64,000 nucleotides of DNA from Chloranthus sessilifolius (GCA_021018995.1 CM037588.1:93594765-93658764); one strand, 5' to 3'; counted from the first letter of the stretch, positions 1 to 11,819 are shown. Notes: a model not told the origin generated them from the sequence alone. Numbers and translations: made by a program.

Positions 1-612
1 AGCTTTGAACCAGCTGCCATCTGGGAATTTGATGATGAGGACATTGCCTTAAAAGTTCCTTAAATCTTTCCCATGCTTTATGGAAAGTTTCAGTTGAGTT
101 TTGTGAAAAGGAAATGATACTTTGTCTCAATTGGCTTGTTTTAGACATTGGGAAGTATTTGGCTAAAAATTGACACTGCAAATCATTCCAAGAAGTGATA
201 CTATTTGGTGCTAACAGAGACAACCATGCTCTAGCTTTGTCCTTTAATGAAAAAGGAAAGAGCCTAAGCTTGGTTGCCTCTGGACCAAGTCTAGCTATGT
301 TGAATGTGGTTTAAAGAGACAAGAATTCATCCACATGTTTGTATGAATCTTCCTTACTCAACCCATGGAAGGAAGGAAGCATTTGGATAGTCGATGATTT
401 GATCTCATAATTTCCTTCAACAGTAGGAAATTGAATGCAAAAGGGAGAATTATAAGCACCAGGTGCAAAGTAATCCCTCAAAAGTCGAGGTTCTTCACCC
501 ACGATGGCTTTTTTATTGAGAATTACGTGTTGTTAAATGCAGTTCGTAATAGCCTTTCAACTTCTAAATTCAGAGGGACAATCTCAGGGCTGAGAGTTCT
601 CCTACCAAACAT
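1..612 (-). pseudogene. Element A gag, N-terminal part (Athila-like), broken and cut by the window edge
   Basis: On the minus strand an ATG at 612 opens a peptide starting MFGRRTLSPE, matching the starts of the gag genes of elements B (42828) and C (61010), which begin MLGRRSL. The clearest stretch is 311-502, with FHGLSKEDSYKHVDEFLSL, the conserved block that also occurs in B and C. Homology continues to base 1 with stops. Gag would form the particle that packages the element RNA. It lies directly inside the primer site and LTR of element A. In-frame stops follow soon after the start and again near 310, so it cannot make full-length gag. The rest of the gene and all of pol lie outside the window. 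Assignment to the Athila branch rests on gag similarity from memory and on the tRNA-Asp primer site. Confidence 0.8.
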
Positions 613-786
613 ACAACACAGAATAGATAATCAGATTATTCACAGCAAACCTTCAGAATTCCTTTTTAAATAGTTTCCCTTCTTCAAAATGGATATGAAT
701 AACTGCACAGATATAAACAATAGAATAGTTTAGTACTGATGTAAAAATAAAAATGAAAACTTAGGTCTACCTATTTTAAAACAAAT

Positions 787-804
787 TCCCCGGCAACGGC
801 GCCA
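787..804 (-). other. Primer binding site of element A (tRNA-Asp)
   Basis: Read on the minus strand this is TGGCGCCGTTGCCGGGGA, the classic plant primer binding site complementary to the 3' end of tRNA-Asp. It sits six bases inside the LTR edge at 811, the usual place for priming minus-strand DNA synthesis, and shows that the element runs right to left. Confidence 0.92.
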
Positions 805-1329
805 AAAACTTCTTATTGTTCTAAGTGTGCATGATTTATTTGTGTTTTGAAAACAAATTTGCAATTTCTAAGTTATACTGAATCTGGAATATAAAAAAGG
901 GTAAAGAAATATCAGCACAGAGAGAAGTGAATTAGCCTGCAAGATCAGGGCCAATTGTAGCAAGTTTTAAATGTAAATGAGTAAAAGATCGTCCACAGAG
1001 AATTTGTTTAAACTGCAAGATAAACCTCTAGATCTGAGCTACCAGATTTGGCCTCTTATCCTTTCTACAAAGCACATAAGATGGGAGGTTGAATTTGTCA
1101 CATTAACTAAATGATAAAAGTAAAAGTTAAACTAAATGATCCAGATCTGAGTTGGGGGAATTTTGATGTAAACTTATAAAAATGGAGAAATAATATCTAA
1201 CTTTGATTTGGTCCTTGAAACACAATGAGAATGACTACAGATTAAATGAGAAATGATCTAATCTTCATCTGGCTACAAGCACAGATGTAAGAGAAATAAA
1301 TCTAACTCAAGGATTAGATTTAGGCTTAT

Positions 1330-1372
1330 GGCTATGGTCTGTCCACTTCAATGGCCACAAACCATCCAATAG
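1330..1372 (-). other. Conserved leader hairpin in LTR A
   Basis: On the minus strand this can fold with arms resembling ATGGTYTGT and ACAGACCAT around GGCCATTGAAGTGG. The same block, CTGTGACCATT-AAGTGGACAG in various spellings, recurs in LTRs B, C, G and the two plus-strand solo LTRs. It lies downstream of the TATA box and so within the transcribed leader. Confidence 0.6.
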
Positions 1373-2164
1373 TCTTTAATCTAAACCCTTAATTTAGAAT
1401 AAGAAATATCACTACAAATGCTGTGAGAGATTAGGTTACAAACACTAATTCCCACAGGGTTAATGAATCAAGGGAAATTGCATGAAAAACAGTAAATCTA
1501 AAGGAGTCTAATGGATTAAGGAGATCAGAGGGAACCCTTAACATGAATCCAATTGAGAATGTACGATTTACAACAACCTTTTCAAATTCACCATTACAAT
1601 TACAGAGCACAGCTTAAACAACTCTCAGATTTGTAGTCTTGAATACAACTCTCTTTTGAATTACAGAAGTATCTCACAGCTCTCAATTGCAAGTAAAAGT
1701 TAGGCTATTACAGGGATTTCAGACAAACTAGCTGATTTGGAAATGGGGGAATAGGAATGAAACTCAAAATCTGGATGCCCAAATTGGGCAAATGGTTCAT
1801 CTATTTATAGTTTTCCCTAGGTCCAGCTCAGATGCGTTTCGACCAATCAGAAGTGCTCAGATCTGTATCAACCAATGATAGTCGAGCACAAGGATCCAGA
1901 TCTGTTCTGGCCAATCAGAATTGCTCGATCTGGTTCAGCCAATCAGGCGACATAAGCATCAATTCTGTTATGCAATTTGAAAATCTGTCAGAGCTTCTAG
2001 AAGTTCCCGCCAAGTTATTTCATCTCTGGGTGCTCACATGGGGTGGACTATGCCTTCGCTTCATGCTTAGAATCTTCTGGAATGTCCCTAGGTTTTTAAA
2101 TGCATTGGGACGCATGAAAAAGATTACTGAATTACCCTTGCAAAAGTTGGGAATCTCTAGAATA

Positions 2165-2415
2165 CCATTTCGCATAGTTTAGGGGACTTTTCGCAAGGTA
2201 CTGTGACTCCTGAAGCTCTTTTCGCAACGTTCAAATTCTGTTCGAAAGGAGTTCTCTTCTTTTCAAATAGGTCAATCATCCTTTCAAAGAGTTCAGGTGC
2301 TCTTCGAAAACTAAGCCTGGAGCTTTTAGTTCTTTTCGCAGAGTTCAAGTTCTTTTCGAAATGTTCAGATTCTTTTCGAAAAGCACTCTGTAGTGCATTT
2401 TTCTGTTCGAATTGC
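2165..2415. repeat. Palindromic motif array in LTR A (TTTCGCAAAG type)
   Basis: A dispersed array of CTTTTCGCAAAG-like and TTTTCGAAA-like words, spaced irregularly by about 10-30 bases. Each unit is close to a palindrome around a CpG. The array lies upstream of the TATA box of this LTR. The solo LTR of the same family has the same word at 28150-28375. Confidence 0.75.
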
Positions 2416-2678
2416 TCCAAATTTCTTTTCTGGGTTGAGACCAGGTCTTTGCCTCTTCAGTTCAGGCATTTTAACAGCTAGTGAGGTTGTCCCTTCTCTT
2501 TCTTCCTTTGGATCGACATGGATTATCGTCTTTTTGGCACTTTTAGGCTGCTTTCATGGTTAAGCCTGTCTTTATTGTTAGCTGTAACACAAGCACTTAA
2601 AACACTTATTTAGTTCTCTAAAGGGTCTATCAAGGCCTAGGTTAAAGGGTGGAGAATGGTATTTTTTGGTTCTCAACA

Positions 2679-3943
2679 AACTGGTGGTCCATCCGGTTGT
2701 TGCTCTCCTCCATACGCCTTTGGTGCATTAGCATCTAGCAGTTGTTCTCCGCCATGAGGGCGAGAACATCATCGATAGTACCCGGCAGTGAGGCCTGAGA
2801 TGCCCATCTCCTATGAGACCACATAGGTGTAGTAGGAGCGGACTGTGTAGGAGTAGGAGGTGGTGCTAGAGGATGCTCCTTCAGCTACACAGGGTCAATA
2901 GGCTGCTCCCTCGCTGCTGGTTGGTCTTGCTGTGGTGGGGCATCACCAGCTTGGGCAAGTGCTAGTCCCTCCGGTGGTAGCACCTTCTTTAGAAGGTTGT
3001 AGCTTCGGCTCCACGAAGCGATGAAATAGGTTTTGACGTGATTTGTAGCCCTCAGCTCGGTGGGAGGAATTACATACTCTGCAGCGGCAGAGTAGCACTC
3101 AAGCATGCTCGAAATAATCCGAGCATAAGGCATACGCTCCTTCGGTCTTAAGGGTCCCTTCATCATCTTTCCCTTAATATAAATCATGCCCTCCATCACC
3201 AATTTAGTGGCGTCGAACCAACGGCCAAGTTATGCCGCGTACAACGCCTGTTGGACCAACTCCACTCTCTTGGTGTCATGGCACATGAGATAGAGGTTGC
3301 ATTTGATAATCGAGTCAAGCATCCATAAATGAGGGGATAAGTCAACCCTCCTAATGGATTTTTCGGATCCCTTGTTTCCCTTGGTCATCTCGATTCTAAT
3401 TTCTTCAAAATTTATGGGCTGTGCGAAAGGGGGTAAAAGGTTGGTCTCAGGCATGTAGACCAGAAAACACTCCAAAGACTCATGAATGTGGTGTAGGGTA
3501 AAAAGATATTTACGACCATCAATTTTGGTCGTAATGGTGCCAGTCTCCCTACCCGCATTTAGATGTTGGTAAAAGAACCTAACGAGCCTAGGGTCATAAT
3601 AATCATGTAGGGGTTTCAAAAGATTACCGAGGCCCACATTCATGAGGTATTTTTGGGCCCATTTGGTTTCGCCCTCGACCGCCGGGTCTTCAAAGAGTGC
3701 TTGGTCTATGACGTATTCAAACTCAAATTCTTTTGCAGCCCACCATTCATTTAGTTGGGGAAATTGGCTGGGCTGAGGTGCTGGTGGTGACAAGTCGCGT
3801 GACGACGCGTCCGTCGAATAAGATGATGATGATGATGATGATGATGAAAGTGAAGGTGATGGTGGTGGTGGCGTGGCGTTCTTACGCCGTACGGGTAGTT
3901 TAGAAGCCACTTGCTTCGAAGCTAGCTGAGTTTTAGGCGGCAT
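2679..3943 (-). pseudogene. ORF2 of element D: plant-retroelement extra protein (PF20167-like), interrupted by element A
   Basis: ATG at 3943. The N-terminal 50 residues are basic, then rich in proline and serine, with a serine run coded by a (GAT)n microsatellite near 3823-3847. From about residue 60 comes a folded-looking domain with NEWWAAKEFEFEYVIDQALF, YDPRLVRFFY and LPHLW-like blocks. After one in-frame TAA near 3233 the same frame continues with GRWFDATKLVMEG and MPYARIISSML to about 2885, then a proline-rich tail. Homologous blocks occur in ORF2 of B and C. From memory this resembles the putative plant transposon protein domain (PF20167). The gene lies 3' of integrase, in the position of the env-like ORF of Athila elements. 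Its tail runs into the LTR of element A at 2678, so A inserted here. The function of the family is not known to me. Confidence 0.7.
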
Positions 3944-4190
3944 TCTAGGTTTTTAAAGGGATTTTTTTTTTTTAAACCTAGGGCTGGAATTATGCACAAT
4001 GAAATGAAATCGAAAGATTTAGGGTTTACCGTTCGTATTCGATCCAATGGCTAGGATTTTTTATTTGTTTTCGATTTCGAAGCCCCCAAATCCTCGCAAG
4101 TCTCACTAGCCAAAGGAAGAAGAAAAGGCGCTCAAAAGAAAAAAATTCAGTTTCAAATTCGAAATGGGAAATTTTTTCCCAAAACTGTTA

Positions 4191-4470
4191 CTTATAGGCA
4201 AAAATCAATTAATCGATTTCAAAATCGATTAATCGGTTTTTACCATTGAAACTCAGCTGCTCGAAATCGATTAATCGGTTTCAAAATTTGATTAATCGAA
4301 TTTAAATAGATTAGTCAAAATTGACTGTTATTATTTTTCCAGGTTTCTCAACTCATTAACATGAGCCAGTCGTTCAATCGAATGATTTCAATTAATCAAA
4401 AATTAAAATCGCTTAATCAATTTCTACAAATTTTGTCAAGTTTTGTACAAATCGATTAATCAGTTTTGAC
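4191..4470 (-). promoter_or_regulatory. Candidate ORF2 promoter of D: TATA-like site with ATCGATTAATCGAT array
   Basis: Between pol and ORF2 of element D, 4203-4470 holds about seven copies of full or decayed ATCGATTAATCGAT, a perfect 14-base palindrome. On the ORF2 side, at 4191-4197 on the minus strand, is CTATAAG, about 250 bases before the ORF2 start. The same palindrome fills 13368-13665 in the LTR of D. This looks like an internal promoter that copies the upstream elements of the LTR. That it drives ORF2 is inference. Confidence 0.55.
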
Positions 4471-4734
4471 AGAAGTGCAAAAATTTTTTACTTCTTATTT
4501 TTTTTTCTTCACTAGCTTCTGTCTTTTTGTTAGGTTTTCTACGGCTTTTAAGTTAACTCCTTACTAACATTTCTTTTGCCTCTTACTACGTATTGCTACC
4601 CAAGAGACTAACTTACAAACAATATCTTCCTCTTCATTCCCTTGGGAAGGTTAAGGTACACATGCAGATTTTCACTTACATCGATATTTAAGTTCACAAA
4701 AATACATGCAATGCTAATCATATGCTCTCAGCTC
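4471..4734. other. Noncoding stretch between pol and the ORF2 array of D
   Basis: AT-rich sequence after the pol stop. I find no LTR, polypurine tract or ORF in it, which is why ORF2 to the left is assigned to the same element. Confidence 0.5.
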
Positions 4735-6538
4735 TCCTCAAATAAGTTCGGATATTGTTCCCTCACATCCACCTAGCGTTTCCAAGTAGCTTCTTCGACC
4801 GGATGATTCTTCAATCTGACAAGCACTAAAGGAATCACCTTCGAGAGTAAAACTTGCAATTTTCTATCCAATATCTGAGCCGCTTCTTCTATCATGGTCA
4901 TATCTTCGTGCATTTTGATCGGTTGACCTCCCAAGATATGGGTAGGGTCATTTACATACTTTCAGAGCATGGATACATGAAACACATTATGTACCCGGTC
5001 AAAAAACAAAGGTAATCCAATGTGATAAGCGACCTCGCCAACTCGACCCAAAACCTCAAAGGGTCGAAGGTAATGGGGACTCAGTTTTCCCCTCTTCCCA
5101 AATCTCATGACACCTTTCATGGGCGATACCTTCACAAACACACGCTCGCCAATGGCATAGTCCACACTCATTCTTTTGATATCGGCATAGCTCTTTTGTC
5201 TGCTCTGAGCTGGCTTAAGCCTCTCTCTTATCATACAAACAACAATGGCATTATCTTCAAGCAATTCCGGTCCCAATACAAACTTTTCACCGGTCTCTTC
5301 CCAATTGATAGGCGATCTACATTGCTTTCCATAGAGAGCTTCATAAGGTGTCATTCCAATGCTCGCTTGGAAACTATTGTTGTATGCAAATTCGATCAAC
5401 GGTAAGTGTTGATCCCATGATCCTTATAATTCAAGCATACACGCTCTGAGCATGTCTTCTGTCACCTAATTTACTCGCTCTGTTTGCCCATCGGTCTGCG
5501 GATGGAACACTGAACTAAAGTCGAATCGCGTACACATGCCTTCTTGAAAATTCTTCCAAAATTTTGAAGTGTATAACGGGCCACGATCAGAGACAATGCT
5601 ACTAGGAATCCCATGTAACCGTACTCTCTCCTTCATATATAACTCCGCGAGTCTCCCTGCCGTATACATTATGTTGTAGGGTAAGAAGTGAGCTGACTTG
5701 GTCAGTCGATCCACGATTACCCAAATGGCGTTGTATCTCTTTACTGTATGTGGTAACCCTACAATAAAATTCATGGAGATTAATTCCCATTTCCACTCTG
5801 GTATGGGTAGAGGCTACAACAATCCAGTAGGATGTTTGTGGTCCACTTTCACCTGTTGACATGTCAAACACCTTGACACATACTTAGCTACGTCTTGCTT
5901 CAAACCTCTCCACCAGTAACTCTTTCTCAAGTCTTGATACATTTTCGTGCTACAGGGGTGGATTGCATATTTCGATTTGTGAGCCTTATTAAGAATAGTT
6001 TGCTGCAGATCGACATCAACTAGAATACAAAGGCATCCCTTGAATAGTAAGGAACCATCTTCTTTCACTAAAAATTCTAGTTTGGTGCCCTCAATCACAT
6101 CTTGTCGGATTTTAGTTAACTCTGGGTCTTTCATCTGTAGCTCGTGAATATGCTCAAAGATCATCGGTCTCACTATGATGTTGGATAAGAAAGCCCCTAT
6201 AGCTTGCACCTCGATATTTGCATCATACAGTGAAAGATCTTCAAACAACTTCCATCTGTGCATCCCCATGATAAGATTAGGTAACTGAGCAGAACCCTTA
6301 CGACTCAAGGCATCTGCCATGACATTAGGCTTGCCTGGGTGATATTGTATGGAGCAATCATAGTCCTTGAGAAAATCCATCTATATGCGCTGCCTCATAT
6401 TTAATTTCTTATGTGTAAATAGGTACCTGAGGCTCTTATGGTCGGTGAAGATCTCAAAGGTCTCACCGTACAAATAATGTCTCCAAATTTTCAAAGCGAA
6501 TATAACCGCTGCTAATTCCAGGTCCTGTGTTGGGTAGT
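4735..6538 (-). pseudogene. Element D pol, 3' half: RNase H end, integrase, chromodomain
   Basis: Reading right to left: the end of RNase H ([18 protein letters not shown] near 6400-6480); a linker and HHCC zinc finger with CLTCQQVKVDHKHPTGLL (5814-6380); the integrase core with IVDRLTKSAHFLPY, IVSDRGPLYTSKFW and HPQTDGQTERVN (5466-5774); the integrase tail with GERVFVKVSPMKGVMRFGKRGKLSP (4962-5399); and a chromodomain-like end with NHPVEEATWK near 4790. This order and ending are those of Tekay/Del chromoviruses, whose chromodomain guides integration into heterochromatin. Stops at about 5813, 5465, 5427 and 4961 each fit a single C-to-T change in a CAG, CAA or CGA codon. The left edge of 6539 is the junction with solo LTR G, which splits RNase H. 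Confidence 0.88.
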
Positions 6539-7019
6539 TGTTGCGACCCCAGTGTGCTTACTTTATTTGTTGGTGGTAAGAGCAATTTAAAATCAAAGTA
6601 AAATAGGGGATGGAATCAGCACAACTGAGAAATCCTAGACCTGCAAGATACAGGGTCCATTTGTAGCAAGTTTTGATAAGTAAGAGTTTGTCCCACAAGG
6701 AAAGGTGATCTACAGCTCCAAGGGAGCCATCTCTAGTAGTCCCTCTAGATCTGACTACAGATCTGGCAGTCCTAAAAGGAAGGGAGTTTAGGGTCACTTA
6801 TTCTAAATATCCTAAGGTAGCCTAATGAATTAACTACAGAAAGGGTTGAGAAGACGGATGGAGTGTGGGAAAATAAATATAAAAGGGTGAGAAGTATGCT
6901 ATTGAGTTCAGATCTGCTGAAATTTATGACTCAGATCCAGGTCTACTGTTATAGAAATCCTGTCCAATGGCTACATTATCACCAAAGAGGAGAAAGAATC
7001 CAACTCATCCCTGTGCCAT

Positions 7020-7060
7020 TAACCTGTCCACTTAAATGGTCACAGACTATCCCATAGGGG
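7020..7060 (-). other. Conserved leader hairpin in solo LTR G, two copies
   Basis: CCTGTCCACTTAAATGGTCACAGACTATCC occurs here in part and again near 7448-7485. These are two copies of the leader block found across the LTR families; both lie downstream of the TATA box. Confidence 0.55.
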
Positions 7061-8194
7061 AACCACAATCCAGAGATGGGTCAAAACAAGTTAATCATTG
7101 TAGGCACTACTTCATCCATGCTATAAGCTCAGGAATTCATAGGGAACCTCAACCTCTAAAGCTCTATGTGTGGGGCTAAGGCTGTATAGGACCATGATAG
7201 CCCAGACACATAGAACCAGCAAGAGATTGAGTACCACCTTAGATCTAGCTGTCCATTGCTTTAGTGGGACTACAATGGTCCAGTCATAAGCCTACAATCT
7301 CCATACCCAGATCAGATCTGCCATCTGATGGTGGGTCTATGCTAATATAGGGGAGTCTGCCTTTGTATAATCTCCTACCAGGCTACAAGCTCAGGATCGG
7401 AGAAGAAGGATCCATTTTGGATCGGCGGATTGGATTCACCCTAAGGCTATAACCTGTCCACTTAAATGGTCACAGACTATCCCAGAGGCTATCCTCCTCA
7501 CGGAGCCCAAAATAAAACAAGAATATTGCTGCCACCACCATGGTCACAAGGCTACCAGCTCAGGCTTCAATGGGGATTTCAGATCTCGTGGGTCCTGTGG
7601 TGGGGCTAAGGCTGTATCAGACCATGATAGCCCAGACACACAGGTCACTTGGATCTGAATGGGTCCTTAGAGTCAGTCCTCCATTGCTTTGAATCACAGC
7701 CAAAGCAATGGCGGATCACAAGGCAGCTGCCTTGCACAAAATAGCTCACAAACACACGAATCCCATAAAAGTACAACACCTAATCACAAATTCCATTAAT
7801 CTAATCTCAATAGACATACATAGGCATGGCCAGCAAGTACTGGGCCATGGAGAGAAAGAAAAAGAAAAAGGAAAACTACTTACAACTATAAAAGAACATA
7901 AAAGAAAACGATCTCAGAACTCTTATCAGTGATAAAGTCTGAGCTCTTCCGTCGGGGTCTAAGTCTAAAAGCTCCTCCAGTCCCCTAAACTTAAACCAAG
8001 CTTAGGTTTATATAGCAGTGGGTGTGGCGGCGCATTACGGTTAGGAAACCCTAATTTTAGCGATGCCACGTGGCCTATTAATGATCCTTGGATGCCTCAG
8101 GGCGCATGCACGAAGATTTGAGAGTGGGAGTGCGTGCCCTAATCCTTGGAAATTCCCAGAAAGTCCTCTACAGAATGATGGAAGTTGGAGTTCG

Positions 8195-8740
8195 GAGCTT
8201 CGCCAGGTTGCAGTCGATTCCCAAACTTGTCGCGTGGTAGCACTGACTTCGCGAGGATGAGTTAGCATTAAAACTTCAGATGTGGCGGGGTTGCAACTTC
8301 TTGATGCTTTGAGCAGTCGCGAGGTAGATAGTTAAGCTCTCGCTGGATTGAGCTTCACGAGGTTGGATTGCTACTTGTGAATAGCACGGGAACTGCGTGA
8401 GCATTCCATTTCACAATAGATCTTCGCGAGGCTAACTTTGGCTTTGCGAGGCTGCTTTCTTCCTGAACAGCGCGAGAACTGTGCGGGAAGTTCACTTCTT
8501 AATGAAACTTCGTGAGGATCCTCACGATAGCTTTGAGGCTTTTCTGAACTGTGTGATAGCTCCTCTTGACATTTGCATCCCACGACTACTGCGTGACAGC
8601 TGCGCGAGGCAGGATTCTGAAGCTAGTCTGTCACTCAACTGTAAGAGAAGTTGTTGTGAAGTCTTGGGACTTCGTGAGGACTGCGCGAAGTATATTTTTC
8701 TGAATCCTCTGGAGCTTTATCAGCTGCGCGAGGCTTGCCT
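8195..8740. repeat. Palindromic motif array in LTR G (CCTCGCGAGG type)
   Basis: Many copies of TTCGCGAGG, GCGCGAGG and decayed forms such as TTCGTGAGG and CTGTGTGA, irregularly spaced, upstream of the TATA box. The perfect form CCTCGCGAGG is palindromic. Many units differ from it by CpG-to-TpG or CpA changes, as expected for methylated cytosines. Confidence 0.78.
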
Positions 8741-8938
8741 CAGGTCTGGATTCATGGCTTATTCTTCTGAGGGACTTCTGGTGCCAACACAGGCTCCTTA
8801 ACATGATTTATGGCCTTACTGCACTGCTATTTATTATCTATAGAAAACACTTAACAAACCTTTATTAGATGGCTAAGGGTCTAATCAAAGGCTATGTTAA
8901 GGGGTGAAAAGTGGTACTTTTCAGGTCTTAACAGTAGT

Positions 8939-10380
8939 TCTTCTCGTGATGTTTCAGCTGCCTTGACCTGTAAGCAATCACTTTCTTGTGTTGGTTAAGC
9001 ACGCAGCCCAAACCATTATATGAAGCATCACTATATAGCGCAAACCCTCCACTGCCTGAAGGAATTGCTAGCACTGGGGCTGAAGTGAGTCTCTTCTTGA
9101 GTTCTTGAAAACTCTTTTCTCACGCTTCACTCCACTCAAATCTTGCATCCTTCCTTGTGAGTCTCGTAAGTGGTACTGATATTTTCAAAAATCCCTCCAC
9201 TAAACGTCGATAGTAGCCAGCTAAACCAAAGAAACTATGAATGTCTGTCATCGTCTTTGGTTGTTCTCATTTTACCACTGCTTCGATCTTAACCGGATCT
9301 ACTGTGACACCCTCCTTTAAGACGACATGTCCCAAAAAGCTAACTTTCTCCAACCAGAACTCGCACTTACCAAGTTTGGCGTACAGTTGGTGTTCATGTA
9401 GAGTTTGTAGAATAACTCTCAAATGTTCTTCTAGTTCCTTCTTTGACTTGGAATATATCAGGATGTCGTCGACGAATACTACGACGCAAGTGTCTAGGTG
9501 TGGTTTAAACACCTGATTCATCAAGTCCATAATGACGCCGGTGCATTCATCAAACCAAACAGCATCACTAAGAATTCGTATTGTTTGTATTGTGTCCTGA
9601 ATGCTATCTTCTAGATGTCCTCTACCTTGACTCTCAGCTAATGGTATCCAGATCTCAGATTGATCTTGGAAAAATACCACACTCCTTGTAGCTGATCAAA
9701 TAAATCATCAATCCTAGGCAATGGATATCGATTCTTGATGGTTAGTTTGCTTATCTGTCGATAGTCGATGCACAGTCGCATCGACCCATCTTTCTTCTTT
9801 TCAAACAAGACCGGTGCTCCCCAAGGAGACATGCTAGGTCTTACAAACCCCTTATCCATGAGCTCTTACAACTGCTCTTTCAACTCCTTCAACTCAGTAG
9901 GAGCCATGCTATATGGCGCTTTGGAAATAGGCTCTGTTCCAGGTAACCCCGATAATTCCTCCGAAAAGACATCCTCAAATTCACGTGCAACTGCAATCTC
10001 TGAAATGATGTTCTTTCCTCCCTTGTCTTCCTTCAAGAATGCTAAGTAACCACTGCACCCCTTTCTGATTAAGCGCTCGGCCCTGACTGCGAACACAAGT
10101 GGCATAAATGTCGATCTCATTCCTTGAAATCGGAACAATCTCCTCATATTAGGTCTGAAGATGATGACTTTATTCTTACAATCTACCGTTGCATAATGAG
10201 CTGACATATAACATACGTATACATCAAAATTTATGGAGAGGAATGAGTCTACTCTACTTCCTAAATGGATGCACCTTCTCTATCTAAAAACTTTAAGTAA
10301 TTGAAATTCTTGATTTTAAAAGAACATCTCACCTTGGATAACGTCGTTGGTATTCTATGCTTCTTGGGCAGTAATAGCAT
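8939..10380 (-). pseudogene. Element D pol, 5' half: remnant protease, reverse transcriptase, start of RNase H
   Basis: Read right to left: the end of protease with LSAHYATVDCKNK-like sequence (10150-10207); linker with FEDVFSEELSGLPG (9866-10100); RT with [20 protein letters not shown] and NLRSGYH (9638-9859), then the catalytic [10 protein letters not shown] block and [14 protein letters not shown] (9267-9520); then RNase H to the G insertion at 8938. RT copies element RNA into DNA. There is a frameshift between the RT halves near 9640-9680. The protease core with its DSG-type active site is missing: the sequence passes from a typical TNDVIQG just before the protease (about 10340) to its end within some 150 bases. 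Tekay-like by motif. Confidence 0.88.
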
Positions 10381-10384
10381 AAGC

Positions 10385-11728
10385 TCATCCTTGTACGACC
10401 GGCTTCCTTGCATGTATCGGTCTTGGCATGGAAGCAGAAGCAGTTCTCTCTTTACTCATCTCAGGGCAATCTCGGATCATGTGGCCCATCTTTTCACACT
10501 TGTAGCAACCCCGAGTACCCCTTCTACAATCTGGTATTTTATGAGACTTGCCACACTTGCCACAAGTCTCAACTATAGTAGTAGATGCTGCCCGTGAGAA
10601 ACCCTGGGTAACTGATACTCCAGTGGTGGTACCAGGGTTCTCATATCTGATCGACCTCCCAGATGTAAGCACAGATAATCTCTAATAATTTGTTTGTTGT
10701 GTCGGTCTATTATAATCAGTTTGAAACTACTGTCTCTGCATGGGTGCGACAAATCGTGGCTTTTTGTTCACTAGCTCATAGTTTCCCAATTTACTTTGAT
10801 CTGTCCTTCCTTTCCCTTATTGATATCTCCTTGTGTATCGATCTTCATTGTCTTCTATTATCACCAAGGCCTTTCTCATAACCGCTCCATAAGTTTTCAA
10901 TTCAAATGTTGCTACCTTTCCCCTGGTGTCCGGCCTCAAGTCGCGTTATAGTCTCTTCGCTTTCATCAAGTCCGTAACTACGAAGCCAGGAGCAAAGCGA
11001 GCAAGCCTTATAAACTCTACTCCATATTCCCTCACTGACATCCTTCCTTGCTCGAGCTGAAGAAATTTAACTTCCATTTGATTGCGTACTACTTCAGGGA
11101 AGTATTGTTTGATAAATTCACCCACAAATTCCTCCCATGTCCACAGCAATCCTAGGGTTTCCTGAGCCCTAGTCCTAGACACGAACTTCCACCATAGGCT
11201 TGCCTCCCCATCTAACATATATGCTACCCAACGGACACTTTCATCTTCAGTGCACGTAAGCACACTGAACACTTTCTCTATCTCACTCAACCAATTCTCT
11301 ACATCCATTGGCTCTGCTTGCCTTGAAAAACTCAGAGGACGCATCCTCCTAAACTGTGTGAATGCAGAGGGCAAAGTCTGTGTAGTACCCATTGGAGGTG
11401 TAGGTGGCTGATGCTAGTCATTGGCATTATGAACTGCCAAGGACGTCGCTTGCTGAGCCATGACGTTTGCCATGGTTTCCATGGTGTGCATCATCCTCTG
11501 ATGCTCTTCTCTCTCTTCATTTCTTTCTCTAACCCTTTCTTATTCTCGTTGATCTCTATCTTGATTCTCTTCTTTGTCTTGATTTCGTTGACTACTGCCT
11601 CCTAGGGCTTCTCTATTCCCCAACGACACTCTATTTGAAGCTAAGACAACACCGTCTCTACTCTGCAAGTTTCTTTCATGGCAGCCCCTGGGCTGACCTC
11701 TTCCTCTAGAAGACATCACGCTCTGCAC
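10385..11728 (-). pseudogene. Element D gag with zinc knuckle
   Basis: The N-terminal, arginine- and glutamine-rich part is at 11540-11728. The Retrotrans_gag domain is at 10946-11392, with PMDVENWLSEIEKVFSVL, GEASLWWKF and FIKQYFPEVVRNQ. A C-terminal zinc knuckle at about 10480-10560 reads CYKCEKMGHMIRDCPE (C-X2-C-X4-H-X4-C), preceded by a half-knuckle CGKCGKSHKIPDC. Gag forms the particle and the knuckle binds the RNA. Frame breaks occur near 11400-11530 and 10680-10940, so the gene is dead. The family is Tekay/Del by similarity. Confidence 0.87.
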
Positions 11729-11805
11729 ATGAAATCACAGTTTCATTAGCAGAAGGTCCTATGCTCTAACAAAATCAATACTTGTCAAAAATTTTAAAAG
11801 AAATT

Positions 11806-11817
11806 GCTTTGATACCA
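11806..11817 (-). other. Primer binding site of element D (initiator tRNA-Met)
   Basis: On the minus strand TGGTATCAAAGC, one base from the usual TGGTATCAGAGC complement of initiator tRNA-Met. It is two bases inside the LTR edge at 11820. It differs from the tRNA-Asp sites of A, B and C and confirms that D is a separate lineage. Confidence 0.88.
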
Positions 11818-11819
11818 AC

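Larger units (their letters stand above)
811..2678 (-). mobile_element. 5' LTR of element A
   Basis: The U3 edge at 2678 reads TGTTGAGAACC on the minus strand; the U5 edge at 811 abuts the primer site. A TATA box (CTATAAATAG) lies at 1801-1810 on the minus strand, with an array of TTCGCAAAG-like motifs upstream of it at about 2165-2415. The plus-strand ORFs inside are noncoding shadows. The U5 edge aligns with the end of the solo LTR at 27897-29015, which is a shorter member of the same family. The partner LTR lies left of the window. The five bases after the LTR (aactg, 2679-2683) should be one copy of the target-site duplication. Confidence 0.88.
6539..8933 (-). mobile_element. Solo LTR G (same family as element C)
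   Basis: Edges TGTTGCGACC at 6539 and GTCTTAACA ending at 8933, flanked by a 5-base duplication GTAGT (6534-6538 and 8934-8938). No internal region, so it arose by recombination between two LTRs. The sequence follows the LTRs of element C throughout, including TGTTAAGACCTGAAAAGTACC at the U3 end read on the minus strand. A TATA box (TATATAAACC) is at about 8005-8014 on the minus strand. ORFs on either strand here have no protein-like character. It splits the RNase H region of element D. Confidence 0.93.

Noticed and set aside
1832-2182. 116-codon plus-strand ORF in LTR A
   Set aside because: Lies on the strand opposite to transcription of the LTR, across the promoter; no protein-like motifs.
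3944-4734. Search for the left LTR of element D here
   Set aside because: No TGTAACATCCC edge, no match to 11820-14259 except the short palindrome; the LTR must be left of element A, outside the window.
8481-8801. 106-codon plus-strand ORF in solo LTR G
   Set aside because: It runs through the CGCGAGG motif array of an LTR; the matching regions of element C do not keep the frame.
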